64,000 nt of DNA from Pelmatolapia mariae (taxonomy: Eukaryota > Chordata > Actinopteri > Cichliformes > Cichlidae). Below, in pieces: positions 10,160 to 23,039 of this stretch (the stretch's first letter is position 1; every line of letters begins with the position of its first letter). Both the position numbers and the translations under genes were made by a program. The DNA is taken from positions 9,044,001 to 9,108,000 of the forward strand of contig NC_086228.1 of assembly GCF_036321145.2 (NCBI RefSeq), given 5' to 3'. The notes under the pieces were generated by a model. It searched no databases. It was not told where the DNA came from and saw nothing but the letters and a program-made list of their open reading frames with translations.

Positions 10160-12590
10160 TTATTTGTCTTGTACGTGTAAACCTTTTGTCTCGATCATGC
10201 AGAAACACCCTTCCTTAAAATTCCTCCTCGTGTGTGTGCACACATCTATTCACATCTTTCCCACCGCCGCACCTTTAATCAGCACAATGGCAGTCGTCCA
10301 CTTCAACACCGTTTTCAAAGCCAGAGCGAAATTACACTGAAAATCCCTCCAGTTCTTTAAAAGGGAGCAGGGCTGCAAATTAAAGGTCATTTTAAATTCA
10401 ACTTCCCGATGCTTTGAAATCCAAACTGTTCCTCAACAACAACCGGTCTCATCATGTATCCTGAACACGTCGCGCCAAGGCTGCATGCCGTCCACTAACG
10501 CCATTCTTTCAGGCATCGAGCTGAATTTTTAGCCAACTGTGTCACAGTGCTGCCCGCGCTCATTTTCCTCGGCTCATATGCGATGCAGCATCATTGCTTA
10601 CACGTCAGGTTCAGCAATTGGACTGACAGATGACTGGCAGGAGCTCTCTTTGCAGAAACATCAGGACGGAGACCAACGCTCGACTTTGTAATTCATGCTC
10701 TGAAACCGGACAGGCGTGAAAGCTGTTTGGAAAGATTGACAACTTGCACAGAAATTGGTTTCAGTTCAAAGCGGTTACTCATGCTCAGGTTCAATAAAGC
10801 TTGATCAATTTTAGGCACACAAAGAGACAAATGGATTCTGAGATCAAAATTTGCTGACTGTCCAAACCCACAGTATGGCTGTGACTCCATCGCCTCCACG
10901 CAGACGTAGACTATCCAGCTTTGAAACTACTTTAAGCCGATTGGCTCCTACCGTATGTCTGCTGGACCACCCGGAGACTCGGTATGTTCTCTGTTAGAAA
11001 CCCAAACCTCCTGCAGATGAGCCTGTCTGTAACCATAGTAACAGTAGTTTGGCCTGTTGCTGTGATTCTGACAGCAGACCTCTGATTAGCTGCCCACGTT
11101 TCAGGTACGTCTGCTGTTTTTGTCCACCAGCGACTCTAAAAAATGCACTCATACACAGAAGAAAGTGTGTTCAGATGTCTTTGACAGTAATTAGACATGT
11201 CAGACTAACAATCAGTTTGTAAGCTCATGCGTTGGTCTCTGACGATGAAGCTCTGTTTGGCGCACTTTTCTACAGCACTTTGTACAACATGCCTCATTTA
11301 CACATTCACGCTCTGAACACATCAGAGAGCAGCTCTGGGTTTCTTCTTGCCCAAGGGTACTTTGGCATGCAGACTGGAGCAGCCAGGGATGGAACAACCC
11401 ACCTTCCAATCAGTAGATGACCTGCTGAGCTCCAGTAGCTCCAGTAGCTCCTTTTCTACTTTTGGATCTGTATGAAGTCATGAGGGGCAGCCAAGGTTGG
11501 TTTAAAGTGGGAGGAGCTTGCTTCAGACAGAGAATGTGAGGCCGTTTCACAACAAATATTTCAATTTTTAACGGTGGTCGGATAATTTGACTGCCATCAT
11601 TGATTACAGTCCTCTGACATGCTGTAACACACGTGCTGCCGTTACATTAACCTGACGATCCTGACGCATCGTACACAACTAAAAGAAGTGTGCCTCGGCC
11701 TCAGGCACCTGTTTTTATGATGATGACTCATCATCTGTTACTGCTTCACTGACCGGTGGAGCTGCCAAAGCTTTAAATATTGCAGAGAAAGAAGCTTAAT
11801 TAAGAGAAAAGTGCAGGTCAGTTTTTAATTGAATGATCAATCAACACTAATATGATCAATTTAATAATTACTGAATATAGTTGATGTAAAACTTCACTTA
11901 AGCCTTGTGAAATCACATATGAGTTTCATAAATGGGTTATAAATTAGAAGTACCTTCGAAAAATCAGGTTTGCTGGAAATAATAGAGGATATTTTCAGTG
12001 TAATAATATAATCGAGGGCCAAGAATAGCTGGGCACATTTCACAGCCATAAAGCTCGTCTAAACTCAGAGGATGATTGCCTGAACATAATGCGATGACCC
12101 GGTCTGCCTGAATGGGATAGGTAATGATGTGTGACCAACGGAGGAGGCAGAGAAGGACAATAAGAGTCCACGAACCAGCCCAACATCAGAATAGAAAAGG
12201 CCCACGCAGTCTGTGTGAAATCTGCCTGGAGATAGAAACAGTCAGGAGGCCTGGGACGCCCACTCTGTGTGATTATGTTCAGACATCATCACCACTGATT
12301 CCTCCTCGATGAAGCCTCTGCTTTCCCTGGTGGGGAAGGGTTACTTTGGCCCAGATGGCCAAAGTCCATCTGGGCTGGATAAATGAAAGTGCAACAGTGC
12401 AACACAGTGCAACACAGACTGCATGCAGACACAGCCGAGCAGCAGTCCAGATTAATGGCATCGGTAACGAGGTCCATTTTCTCCTGAACTTCCTGGGTGT
12501 GATGAGTTTAGCAGCTCTGGTGCCACTGGCTACACCTCTTTATTTTGCTAAGCAATACTGGCTCCAAAGTGAAGGTTTGATTGGGTAACC
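10160..12590. other. Non-coding sequence, no recognised element
   Basis: No gene or repeat family is recognised over 2.4 kb. A small tandem AGCTCCAGT (about 2.5 copies) lies near 11429-11451. Open frames are all below 81 codons. Confidence 0.45.
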
Positions 12591-12597
12591 AGACCAG

Positions 12598-12973
12598 TGT
12601 CATGTGTGCAGGAATGTGGACCCGAAAGCTTTATTTAGGCGAAGAAAGAGTCCACAGATATAAACAGAAGACACACTGGAGATAAAAACTGCAGGGAAAT
12701 AATAACAGACATCACAAAGAGCAAGGCGAGAGCTGGGGCTCTGAATATACAAAGGCTGATTGGGCTAACACGTTAACACCGGTGTGGAAATAAAACTAAA
12801 GACGGTGAAGTGAGGAGCAATAACTAACAGGGAAGTGCAGACTAACCTAAGCATGGCAGGAAACACAGAGGGAATACACAAAGGTGAAAATCGAGACCAC
12901 AAACAAACAGACATTCATTTAACCAGAAGCCCACGAATATAAAACACTGGGTAAAAGAGCCAGGACCACGACA
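12598..12973 (-). mobile_element. Solo LTR, diverged copy
   Basis: The segment starts TGTCATG and ends CACGACA, so read on either strand it begins TG and ends CA. On the minus strand an AATAAA signal lies at 12635-12630, a short distance before the 3' end, as in an LTR. Its end wording (AAACACTGGGT...CCAGGACCACGACA) parallels the element at 34149-34597 (AAACACTGGGT...CCAGGAACCCTGACA), so the two belong to one related family. Flanking 5-mers ACCAG (12593-12597) and AACAG (12974-12978) agree at 4 of 5 bases, an aged target duplication. No internal retroviral or Gypsy genes are present. Confidence 0.6.
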
Positions 12974-12979
12974 AACAGA

Positions 12980-15628
12980 GGACATGATTTATCTATCAGG
13001 AGTTCTCCCTGGGCAGCCGTGATGGTGGGAGTGAACCAGTCTCAGTCACTGTGGGAACCCACAAAATAAAAAGAGTGAAAAAGATTAACACAGGTGGAAA
13101 ACCTCACCTTAGACGGGCATTCATGTAGTCATTTCTACTGTAAAACAAACCAAAATACCTTCAAATAAATCCTGAGTGGCTCACTTCGACGACCTCTTTC
13201 TGATCACAGAGCAAATCTCTGGAGACTCCATGGTTTTGGTTTAAACATGAAAAGTGCCTTCCGGTTATCACTTACTTCATAAAACGTCTTAAAACAGAAA
13301 AGTATCTCCGTAAAACTCTGTTTTCATTCAGCACAAATGTTAATATTATCATTTTTATTTAATGAAACACAAAGACAGCTCAGTGAGTTTACTTCACTGT
13401 CAGCAGCACAGTGAAACAAACCAGACTGAGCTCTAAATAACTTCCTCCTTTCAACTGCAAGTAAGATAAACCTGCCAAATCTAGGTCGCCAAAGGTCACG
13501 TGTTACAAAATGCACTTTTAAATAAGTAAGAACACAGAGACCATTTCAGACTGAGTCACAGTCCTGAACTAAGGCATCAGCTCCCCCCCATAATAAGAGT
13601 CACTGACTAATTCAAACGTCGTGTGATTCAAACTCAAATTAGTGACAGAGCAGCATGAGCCATCAGTCAGCCGTCAGTGCTAATGTGGAATAAAAAGCCC
13701 TGCAAGTCATTTCAGGCTAATTGTCTTCATAACGATTTCCCGAAGGCGCGAGGCGTGATTCTGGCAGCTTCCCACATAAACGCATCCCAAAGGCGAGGAA
13801 ACGGGCTTCAGGCAATCAAATATGAGCTCAGCTACTTTACATCAGCTGGTTTGGTAGGCCGTTTCCTCCCAATTATCAATCATTCATTGGCCTCTTCCTG
13901 CAGGCTTTGCCCTGTAAGGGGGGTGTATCTGGAAATGGGTTGCACCTGGGGCCAGGTCTAAGCTGGTGTTACCACATGTGACCCACTGCACGTCCTCGTC
14001 TCCGCCCACAGACCGGGTGAAGGGGTGAGGACGCCCTGACAGGTATGCCTGACAGCTGTAATGACTCTGAACAGGAAGTGTGTAAGTCCTAAAGTTTTAG
14101 ATTCAAAGCTTTAGCTGACCATGTGATTGAAAGGAGAACAAATGGCTCCTCAGACAGTGGAGCGTGGGACAGACTGAATCCATGAATTATTCCACCAAAC
14201 ACGGCATAAGGAGACTCTGGGACAAAGTGAGGCTTTATGGTAATGTACCGGTACACGATGATAATGCCCACATCATCATGCTGATGTTTACCAGGTTCAG
14301 TGTTAACCCTGTTCACCATTTCAGTTTAGGGTGTGACATCACCAAGGGCCTTGTGGACTGTAAGATGTGGGCTGTCATCATTTTGGCTTAGGAGTCATAA
14401 AATGTGGTTTTTGAAGTGGGAAAGTGGAACGCATGGATGGAGAAAACAAATGGAGGTGAGCTCCATTTTTGGAGGTAAAGCCGTCCGGGCTGGGAAAGTG
14501 ATCGTTGTCGGCACCGACTTGTCAGAGGAGCTGTGGTTCTTCGCGCTCTCATGTCTGCTTATTTTCCACAAAAAAAAAAACAAAGGAGGTTCTCCCTGCT
14601 GCTCCGACCTGCCAGCTATCTCGGAAACCATATAAAGTGTTTACCTTGGAGGCATGGTGTAACGATAAGGTTCAAATCAGGACTTCTGGTATAAAAATAA
14701 AAAAACCCAAAAATATCCAGAGGTTTTATTTTGGTGCCTCAGAGGTTTGTGTAGGTTCTCACAAATATATAAAATTATGCATGACTGAAAAGAATTCCCT
14801 TCTAATGGTGAACAGCCAACAGCCGAGTTCTCATAACAGGAACACACAGCAGACTCAGTATAATGTACTCAGCGTGCCGCGTGATGATACGTGCAGCAGA
14901 ATTCTTGAAGCATCTTATTTACATACTGACAGAGTGACGATAACACTTTCTTAGTAATAAACTGCATCCATCTCCTGAAGGCTCCTGGCAAAATTCAAAC
15001 TGGCGACAGCCGCAGTCAAACACCGAGTTGGGTTGCCAGGCAACATGTTTTGACCAAATGTACGTGAGCCTGCTTTTGTTTGGTCCACCAGCAGAGAGAT
15101 GCCCACAGACCAGCCTGGCGATTAAAGTCACCCACAGAAGACTTTGAGTCACAGAAGGTGTGGAATCGTATCCGAGTGTCGCTTAAATGTTGAGCATGTG
15201 TCCTGAAATGATGGTGAAACAGAAAATCAGGAAAATACTTTTTACTGCATGATCTACTAAAACAATACTGTGCTAGCTTTTAATGACTCTGGCTCTCCTG
15301 CACTGACGCAAAGCAAGCACAGCTAGTGTTTGCAGCGCTCCGAGTTATTTACTACCTCTGACAACTAAAAAAAATACTCTGATTTTCAGCTTGGGTAAGA
15401 CTTGGTTTGACTGTTTACTTATCATAAAAAGTGTAATTGGGAGTCACAGCTTGGCCATGTAACACGGTCAGTTTATGCTGCAAGCACAACAATTATCCAC
15501 AACTGTGTAACTACACAAAACTTCAAAATGTCATTTCAAAGGACTTATTTATGAAAATTATTATTTGTAATGAAAAATAAACTTCTCTTCTAACATGCAG
15601 AGAAGGGTTGAAATTTGTAATTAATATG

Positions 15629-15630
<2 letters not shown>
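12980..15630. other. Non-coding sequence, no recognised element
   Basis: No supported gene. Open frames reach 149 codons (14505-14954, plus strand), but they run through an A-run (14569-14580) and have no domain pattern. Confidence 0.45.

Positions 15631-15631
<1 letters not shown>

Positions 15632-15718
<87 letters not shown>
15632..15718. repeat. (CA)n microsatellite
   Basis: Uninterrupted CA dinucleotides for about 87 bp. Confidence 0.98.
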
Positions 15719-15719
<1 letters not shown>

Positions 15720-15720
<1 letters not shown>

Positions 15721-17070
15721 TCAGGTCTTTACTTGTTTTGAAGCACATGTGAGGGGAGACGTTCAAAACACTCACTGAGGAAGATTAAGGTGGAAGCTTC
15801 TTTGTTTCTGTCTCCAGGAAACTACCTGACATTACCAATGCAGTTATGGGTGTACTGATATTCCCACCCTTTACTATTTTGCATTCAGGCACAATACTGA
15901 GAATATTGTGGGTCATACTCAAAACCCAACATATGAGGGAGATGAGAAACTTAGAGAGAGAAAAAACCCTCCACAACTTATGTTTTGTTTTGTTGATGTG
16001 GACAAATATGAGTAGAATTAAAGAGCAGTCAAATAAACTTGAACATTAAACACATAATATTAGATCAGTCAATATGCAGATGATACGTTATTGTTTCTAC
16101 AGAACCTCCTTCATCACTTCATGGAACTTTAAATTCCCTGAACTTGTTTTATGGTTTTTATGGGTTTCACCCTTCCACCACCCATCCTATCATACACATC
16201 ACATGTTCCGCCATCAAATATCACAATCAATCCATCTCTACCTCAGGCTCAACTGGTTAGGCTCTGACCAATCAGCTTCAATACACACTCAGATGGACTC
16301 TATGGATGCTAACCCATCAGATAGCACCTGGCTGCATGTAGAACAAACACCTTGAAATAACGTGAGAGTTTCAGTTCCAGTCAAACAATCAAACAGCGTC
16401 TTTGCTTCGAATCATGACACACAGCAGCAGCAGCTCTGACGGCCTGCTGGAAATTTCACTCAATCGTAAACACTCCTCTCTTTTTCAAATTTAGTCTCAT
16501 CTGGCAATTAGAAAGAAACAACACATGGCCTAAAAAAAACGCTTCACACGTTTGCAACATATTATTCATATTAACATCCTGAAAAGGAGGTCATTCATAG
16601 AGTCATTTACGTTTTCTGTTCTGGACTGAACAGAGAACTGCAACTCCAATCATCCATTCAAGTAAAATCCAAAAATGCAAATACCTCAGAGCTAATCAAC
16701 ATCCTGCACAGAGAAACACGACAATCTCCCAAATAAGTAACTCCTGGAGTCACAGAAACATCGATTTCATGGTGAGGAATGCAAACCTACAACTCAGACA
16801 ATATAATTCACAGAGGGGGGGCTCACATCACAAAGCACACCACATGACTATATTCACACAGATGGCTTTGCACATCAGCGATTTGCCTCCCCCCCTCTGC
16901 AGCCATCCATCCGAACAAACAACCTCAATGTGGCTGTTTACGCTCCGGGTCTAAGGAGGTGGAACTCTCATCATCAGCAGGAAAACTACAAGTGTGGTCA
17001 GCATGGGGCGTCCACACGAGCAGTCTGACAAAGTTTTCAAATGCATCGAGGACGATGACTTAACTTACTC
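15720..17070. other. Non-coding sequence, no recognised element
   Basis: No assignable gene or repeat. There is an A-run at about 16531-16540 and there are short open frames only. Confidence 0.45.
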
Positions 17071-17112
17071 GACTTCCCTCTGGGATTAATAAAGTCTCTC
17101 TGATTCTGAACG
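17071..17112 (+). repeat. LINE 3'-tail-like fragment
   Basis: TTCCCTCTGGGATTAATAAA followed by GTCTCTCTGATTCTGAA resembles the terminal words of several teleost LINEs, where a CCC...GGGAT-AATAAAG segment precedes a short repetitive tail. Only about 40 bp remain, so the family is uncertain. Confidence 0.4.
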
Positions 17113-17114
17113 TT

Positions 17115-18880
17115 ATGTATGCGTGTATGCATTAACAAAGGAAAACAGACCTGAAGCATAAAAATATGCATTAAATTGAGTTTGCTGGACTGATTCCAGT
17201 GTTATATTCTTTCAGTTTCAGAGAGGAAGCCTCTGAAGTAGAACAGAATGAAATTCACTGCTACTGAAACAAATTCCTGCTGATCTGTTTTTACTGCAGG
17301 ACTTTGGGAGGTTGCTTTGTGTTGTAGAGGAGTCTCCTGCCTGGGGATTAATGTCTGCTGATGCTTTTTAAGGTCTGATATTGAGTGCACATAATGCCAA
17401 AGGGATTCCCAGACAGCATTCACTGAGCCCAGAGAAACTGTCAGAGTCACTGAGAAGATTAATAAAGGGGAGACATAAATAGAAAGACAAGCAGACAGAG
17501 TAAAGAAAAAAAAAGCAGCAGTCCCAGGACATTCTCCAGAGGAGAATGAACAAATAGAGGTGATGGAGGAGAAGCAGGACTGGAGCGGCAGCTGCAGACT
17601 CTGTCCACATCTCACCTCAGTGTGACTGACCCACATTAATCCATCATTCTGTGTCATTTCATTGGCTCAGTCCAGAGAGGCCTTCAGACTTCACCTCAGG
17701 CAAAAGAATTGGGGTCAAACTAATGTGAAACTGCTCCTTCCACCGTTTCACTCGTGCACAGAACAGCATCTTTATCGCGTATCGGAGTTCTTCAGACGAC
17801 TGTGACTGCAGGAAGCAGAGCTCATTTTCCCCTTACTGTTCACACTGCGGGAAAAGTGAGTCTTCCTGATTTAGAAGAAATGATGTGATCCACATTACAG
17901 CGCATTCACATGTGGCTATTTTAATGAGGAGCTGGTAACATGATAATTACTGAAGCATTTAGCTTCATGCACGGCTGACATGGTGCTAAAACTGTCACCT
18001 CACAAAGGTTAAAGACAAAATCATCTTTGCATTTGTGATGTAGTTCAAACTTTTGCAATGAAACACTTCTTTGCTGTTTTCTTAAATTATGGCTGGAATT
18101 CCCCAAATGTTAAACTCTGTCTGCTGAATTTCTTGGAGCATTTAAGTCATAAAATACTGACTGATAATATTTGTTCCTCAGACATGACGATGCTCCAGTG
18201 AGCATGGGGTTCTGACAGACTCCTACATGTGTGACATGTTTTTCCAGTCTTGTGTTCTTGTAAATGCTGATGCCCAAAGTCCTGATCTGGGGAAATAGCT
18301 GAAATTTGGAGAGCTGCAAACGAGACGTTCTGGAGACCTGATGCATCATCATCATCAGAGACCTGCAGCGTGCACCACCTAAGCTTTGCCAGAGTAATCA
18401 ATGAAAGCTGGTACACCTCCTACAGAGAGGACACATCCCTGCTGCTACGCCACACTCCAAAGTGTGAACTTCTCGTTCCTCTGATGGACTCGAGGGAGCT
18501 GACGCTTACCCGTCACTGCCTCAGGCAGAAACTCTGCTCTCATGTTGAGGCTGAATATTTGTCTTGTTATTGCACGGAGCTGGATTGTACAGCGAATGGT
18601 TTATTCATCAACATTAGACTGACTATAGATTTGAAAAGATTCTTTGTGGCACAGGTGGACAGAGACACAAATGTCCTCACTGCCAAAGCACTTTAACTAC
18701 TGTCCACCCCGTGATCCAGCAGCTGGAGATCCTCCTTCAGCAGCAGTAACTCACAGTGATGATTCCTGTGTGACGTCATCAGTCTCTCTCATCGCTGTGC
18801 AGGAGTTTTGGTCCGCTATTCTTCACAGCATAGCTTCAGCTCTTTGAGTTTTGCAACATTTATTCATGCACATGCTGAGG
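17115..18880. other. Non-coding sequence, no recognised element
   Basis: No supported gene or repeat. The 151-codon minus-strand open frame (17202-17657) has no recognisable domain and contains an A-run-derived phenylalanine stretch. Confidence 0.45.
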
Positions 18881-18904
18881 CCTTGACTTTGGACCACTGG
18901 ACCC

Positions 18905-19237
18905 CACATGGGGCGATCGTGGCTCAAGAGTTGGCAGTTCGTCTTGTAATTGGAAGGTTGCTGGTTTGAGCCCCGGCTCCGACAGTCTTGGTCAGACCGA
19001 GACTGGGCAAGGCACTTCACCCGTTGTCTAGCGGTGGTGGTCAGAGGGCCCGGTGGCGCCAGTGTCCGGCAGCCTCGCCTCTGTCAGTGCGCCCCAGGGT
19101 AGCTGTGGCTACAATGTAGCTTGCCATCACCAGTGTGTGTGAATGGGTGAATGACTGAATGTAGTGTAAAGCGCTTTGGGGTCCTTAGGAACTAAGTAAA
19201 GCGCTATACAAAATACAGGCCATTTACCATTTATTCA
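18905..19237 (+). mobile_element. tRNA-derived SINE with L2-like tail
   Basis: The 5' head has RNA polymerase III promoter-like boxes: an A-box-like GTGGCTCAAGAGTTGG (18919-18934) and a B-box-like GGTTGCTGGTTTGAGCC (18956-18972), spaced as in a tRNA. The 3' end carries AAGCGCTTTGGGGTCC and AAAGCGCTATACAAAATACA, the L2-type tail used by many fish SINEs that borrow LINE machinery, and then CCATTTACCATT. A possible duplication, CATTTATTCA, occurs at 18857-18866 and 19228-19237, but it lies about 40 bp outside the apparent head, so it is unproven. It resembles AFC-type cichlid SINEs from memory. Confidence 0.8.
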
Positions 19238-19254
19238 CTGCAGCAGCTCCATTC

Positions 19255-19515
19255 TTTCCTGATTCAACCGTTCTGGTGGAGATGTGCTGCTGAGCTTGGA
19301 TCTTTGTCCGGGTTGGTCTGAGCTTTAGCTGTGGGACAGACGGCCTCACGCTGACTCTAGAATACTTGGTGCACTCAGGTCATCATCCCTCCACTGCCGT
19401 GCTGCCGTTCTTTTGGAGACAGACGCTTTCTTCTGCAGCCCTTCAAACCAACCGCACATGTTCAGCTTTTTTCTTTACACCAGTTCAGCACTTTGTTTTG
19501 TTGGTGTGTTCTGAC
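19255..19515 (-). pseudogene. Tc1/mariner transposase fossil (lineage A)
   Basis: The stretch GATCTTTGTCC, then CGGCCTCACGCTGACTCTAG and AATACTTGG, then CCATCCCTCCACTGCCGTGC and GACGCTTTCTTCTGCAGCCC, follows the order of a reverse-complemented Tc1 element of a common fish type. The same type is better preserved at 52489-52995, which shares GACTCTACAATACTTGG-like and CACCATCCCTCCACCACCGT wording. A large internal deletion removes the catalytic part. No terminal repeats are identified. Confidence 0.55.
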
Positions 19516-19519
19516 ATGC

Positions 19520-20510
19520 TCGTGTCCTCTCTGTTGCTTAGTTACCTGATTTTTTCCCCCGTGTGTGTGTGTGTGTATTGCAGGTTATCTAGTATCTTTG
19601 TTTAACAGTTCAGTTCAGAGCACTCTCATTTCTCAGAGTGGAATTAAACTAATTAAATAATAATAAATTATCTTACAAAAGGAAAAAGTTCAACGGGAAT
19701 TTATATAAAGCTAGACAGATTTTTTTGTTTGACTGCTGCAACATCTCAACATGTCAAACACTGGTTTTACCCAATGCCACATAGCCTGGGGATAATGCAG
19801 TACTGTTACTGTATTGTTACAGTACTGTTACTGTAGTATCAATCAAAGATTTCATAAGAATAAAAACATAATTCATGCATTTATTTGAGAAGTTCTCGTG
19901 CTACAAATACAGCCCCGGCATTAATTTTTGGCATTTTGAGATTCTACATAAATCAATATCATACTGTCATCTTAAAAGAATGCTACGGTCTGTGTTGAAC
20001 CAGCTTTAAGCTCCACCTTTTCACCCACTTCTCGATCTGGTTGGAGCAAGATCACGGAGCTTCTCTGCGAGCCTCCATGCCCACTCAGCAGCCGTCGAGC
20101 TGACAGACACCAAAATACCAAAGAGACGGCAGTGAGCAGCAAACCTGTGCCGCTGTGGTGGATCAGAGCCTGACGTGTTCATGTCCAGCCTTCGTGTTTG
20201 ATTATTGATAAACCACAATGAAGGCAGGCAGCTTTTTCCTACACAGACACACACCATGTTGGATTATTACCTTTAGTCTGACCTCCTTGTAGGGCTTGAA
20301 TGATTTCTTCCTTAATGGTAATCCCTTCATAGCTGCATGTGCATATCTACAGGTTTATGAATCTATGTGTAATGTTTTGTTTCACAAGCAGTCAAAGTTC
20401 CCCAATATTATTTTGGCTCCTCTGTTGCTTTATGTCCACAGGATGAATATTATAATGAATGAAGGACAAAGAAAGGAATCACCCGCTGAGCTGCTCACGT
20501 AACTAATATT
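19520..20510. other. Non-coding sequence with a small GT repeat
   Basis: A (GT)8 tract lies at 19561-19576. Otherwise no gene or repeat is recognised apart from the 22-bp tandem described separately. Confidence 0.45.
19798..19835. repeat. Short tandem duplication
   Basis: The 16-mer CAGTACTGTTACTGTA occurs at 19798-19813 and 19820-19835, separated by TTGTTA, giving a 22-bp period. Confidence 0.85.
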
Positions 20511-20514
20511 AACT

Positions 20515-20681
20515 ATGGCTGCTTTGACACCACAGGAACTTAGGTCCTCTCTAAAGGACACTCCAGATGGATCTGACGAGATGGTCCTGCAGCTGAAGGA
20601 CAGCTGTCTTCGTTACTGTGCAGCACTTAAGCAAATATTAAATCAAGCTGAACAATTAGAACTGACTGGAGGTCAAAACAG
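20515..20681 (+). CDS. Candidate coding exon, unidentified
   Basis: From the ATG at 20515 the frame reads a charged, helix-forming protein segment. It is rich in Leu, Lys, Glu and Gln, with heptad-like Leu spacing around residues 27-48 (MVLQLKDSCLRYCAALKQIL), and looks more protein-like than the other open frames in the window. An acceptor-like sequence, ACACCACAG, ends at 20539, and a weak donor-like GGAG|GTCAAA lies near 20681. Just upstream, another acceptor-like TATGTCCACAG precedes 20442. The open frame continues to 20736 but loses its protein-like look after about residue 52. I do not recognise the family. No neighbouring exon was found, so this may still be chance. If real, it would be an internal or first exon of a coiled-coil protein. 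Confidence 0.25.
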
Positions 20682-20759
20682 CCATTCTTTCCACAACTCA
20701 GGACACGTTATTTGCCTTTCAAATTCATCACTTTGAAAAACTGGCACAAAAGCTTTCAG

Positions 20760-21595
20760 AAGGAGGGAATGAAAACACATTCAGACATTAATAAATCATA
20801 AAAAAAAACCCACCAAATCAGACAATCTTTTATTTCTGGTCAGGAAACACATCGTCAGTGTGCCTCTCATACATATTCACTCAAAAACCCACAAAAGCCA
20901 GACTTTATAAAGTTTTCTGTGCGAGCTCACATCAGCCTTCTAAAATCACAATCATAAGAGGAGATAAGAGAAGCCGATCGCTTTGAAGGCAAACTTTAAA
21001 ATGAACAAGAGAAGAAGAAGCAGTTATGAAAACACTGCAGGTGTAACAGCAGGAAGCCACTGGTCTTCTTTCCAGATGTGCGAGTCGTCACACATTTCAT
21101 TTTTTTTGTCTTTTATCTAAAGAGTCTCGTCCACTAAATGTTCTTACACTTTATGCAAAATCACCATCAGATTCGGGACATGACTGATAGCAAACAAGCC
21201 GGCTTGTGCTTGCCGTCCACACATCATCACACCTGCATTTCTCTAAATGAGGAAACAGGTTTATGTTCAGGTGAAGAGCAGAGAGCAGTGACGATGTTGG
21301 AAGACTGTCATGAAATTCAGACTGAAGAAACTTAACTTTCCAAATCAGAGAGACGTTGGGGATGAAATCACACGGATAATAAATATTTTAAAAAGAGAGA
21401 AAAACTTGAACATCAAAGCTGATGTGAATAAAAGAGTGTAAGACACGGACACGGAGCAGGGGATCTGTCAGATGGGAGACAGGAGACAAAAATCCAGATG
21501 TTTCACAGTTGTGGGACACAGTCAACAGTTTGTAATGGAAGACAAGATAGCGTTTATCAAGATTTAACTAAACTCAACTTTTCCTACAAAAACTA
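20760..21595. other. Non-coding sequence, no recognised element
   Basis: AT-rich, with A-runs at about 20800-20808. No gene or repeat family is recognised. Confidence 0.45.
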
Positions 21596-21597
21596 AA

Positions 21598-21692
21598 TGA
21601 TTAGTATTATTAGGAGTAGCAGCAGTAGTAGTAGTAGGAGGAGGAGGAGGAGGAGGAGGAAGAGTATTATTATTAGTAGTAGTATTAGGAGT
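21598..21692. repeat. Imperfect trinucleotide repeat (AGT/AGG/ATT)
   Basis: Tandem AGT, AGC and AGG triplets are followed by ATT/AGT triplets. The (AGG)n core lies at about 21636-21663. Low-complexity open frames across it (poly-Arg, poly-Ser, poly-Leu) are artefacts of the repeat. Confidence 0.95.
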
Positions 21693-21699
21693 GATGTTG

Positions 21700-23031
21700 G
21701 GTTTATAAGTGTAAAGAACTTTTCTCTGACTGTCAGACCTTTGTACTTTCTCGATGTGTTTGTAAAGTGCGAACACATTCACATATAGAAACAGTGATGA
21801 ATGTGTGAAACATACAGGAGCAGCACACAGATCTGTGCACAGCTTTAATGCAGCATGACGGGCAGTGCAGGTATGGAAGAGTGTGAATAAAGTTTGTGCG
21901 GACGGATAGCAGACGCTACAAGCAGCATGTTTCAAACCAAAGGATGCCATTAGCCGTTGAGCGGCTGAATAAACGATGGCATCAGCGCTCTGATGTGATA
22001 ACAGAGGATGCGGTTTTAAATAAAGTCTGGACGCCGTCTCCAGTTTCACTCTGTTCATGTAATGAAGGAGCAGGTGTCCCGTTTCTGAGAGGGCTGTCTG
22101 GAGATCACAGGTCTCTCTCTTTACTCATATCACAGGATGTTGCTGCAAACTGAAAACCTAAACCAGGTTTCAGCTGAATGTGCATCAGGACAGACTGCAG
22201 GCTCGGTCGCTGCACGCTGCGCTGTGCTAGATTCAGTTACTTCAACTCACTCTGATTCCAGGCGTATAGACAAGCGTGGAGGTAAAATGCTTGTTAAATA
22301 AGGCCGTTATTGCGTTACATACAACATCAGGCAAAAGGAGGAGCTTCCTGTCAGGTTTTAAAAAAAGAAGCCACATGAGTCATGACGGCAGGAAAACGTG
22401 CACTCGTGTTTCACAGCTCTGACTTTAAACTGTGCCTGATACCGACCTCATCATGTCACAGTGTGGCTCCTCTTCCAGCACATCAGAATAACTTATTTAT
22501 TTGAACTGCTGATCTTGAATCTGCAGCTGTGTGGAAACAATTTCCTTCCCAACTTGAGCAAATCTGCAGTTCCTCAGATTCCTCGAGCAGGCCAACGAGC
22601 TGCAAAGAGAAACTTCCAGCTGGACTCAGTCAGGCTCATTATCAAGAAGTTAACAGGCCTTAAAGTCACTGCAGAGAGGTGTATGGGTGTATGTCTATGT
22701 TTGACACTGTATGGATTAAATCCTAAATAAACACAATTTTTAAAGTCATTAAAGATGTGTGCTGCACCATCACTCCACCCTGGGAACACCCACCCAGGTC
22801 CACGATGAGTTGATGGAACTTCTGGCTATAACTGTATATACATGTTACTGCCTGCTGAAAGCTACAACACTGAGAGACTATAGTCGCATAAATTTGTATG
22901 AAGCTAAATGAGAGAAAAACACGGAGCAGCTTTGGTTACATAAAGAAAACAGCTGATAGGAAAACGATCAGCTTCAGCAGCATCAGCTCGTTACCTTCGG
23001 TGCTGGTCGGGTACAGCGGAGGTTTTACTGA
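21700..23031. other. Non-coding sequence, no recognised element
   Basis: No gene or repeat is recognised. The stretch ends at the TSD of the first hAT element. Confidence 0.45.
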
Positions 23032-23039
23032 GCCCAGAG

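Noticed and set aside
9851..10180. 109-codon frame ending in a Thr-His repeat, and similar Cys-Val or His-Thr frames at the other CA tracts.
   Set aside because: Artefacts of the CA microsatellites.
21564..22058. A 164-codon minus-strand frame with Pro and Thr runs, and poly-Arg/poly-Ser frames on the other strand.
   Set aside because: The runs are translations of the trinucleotide repeat at 21598-21692, and the rest has no domain.
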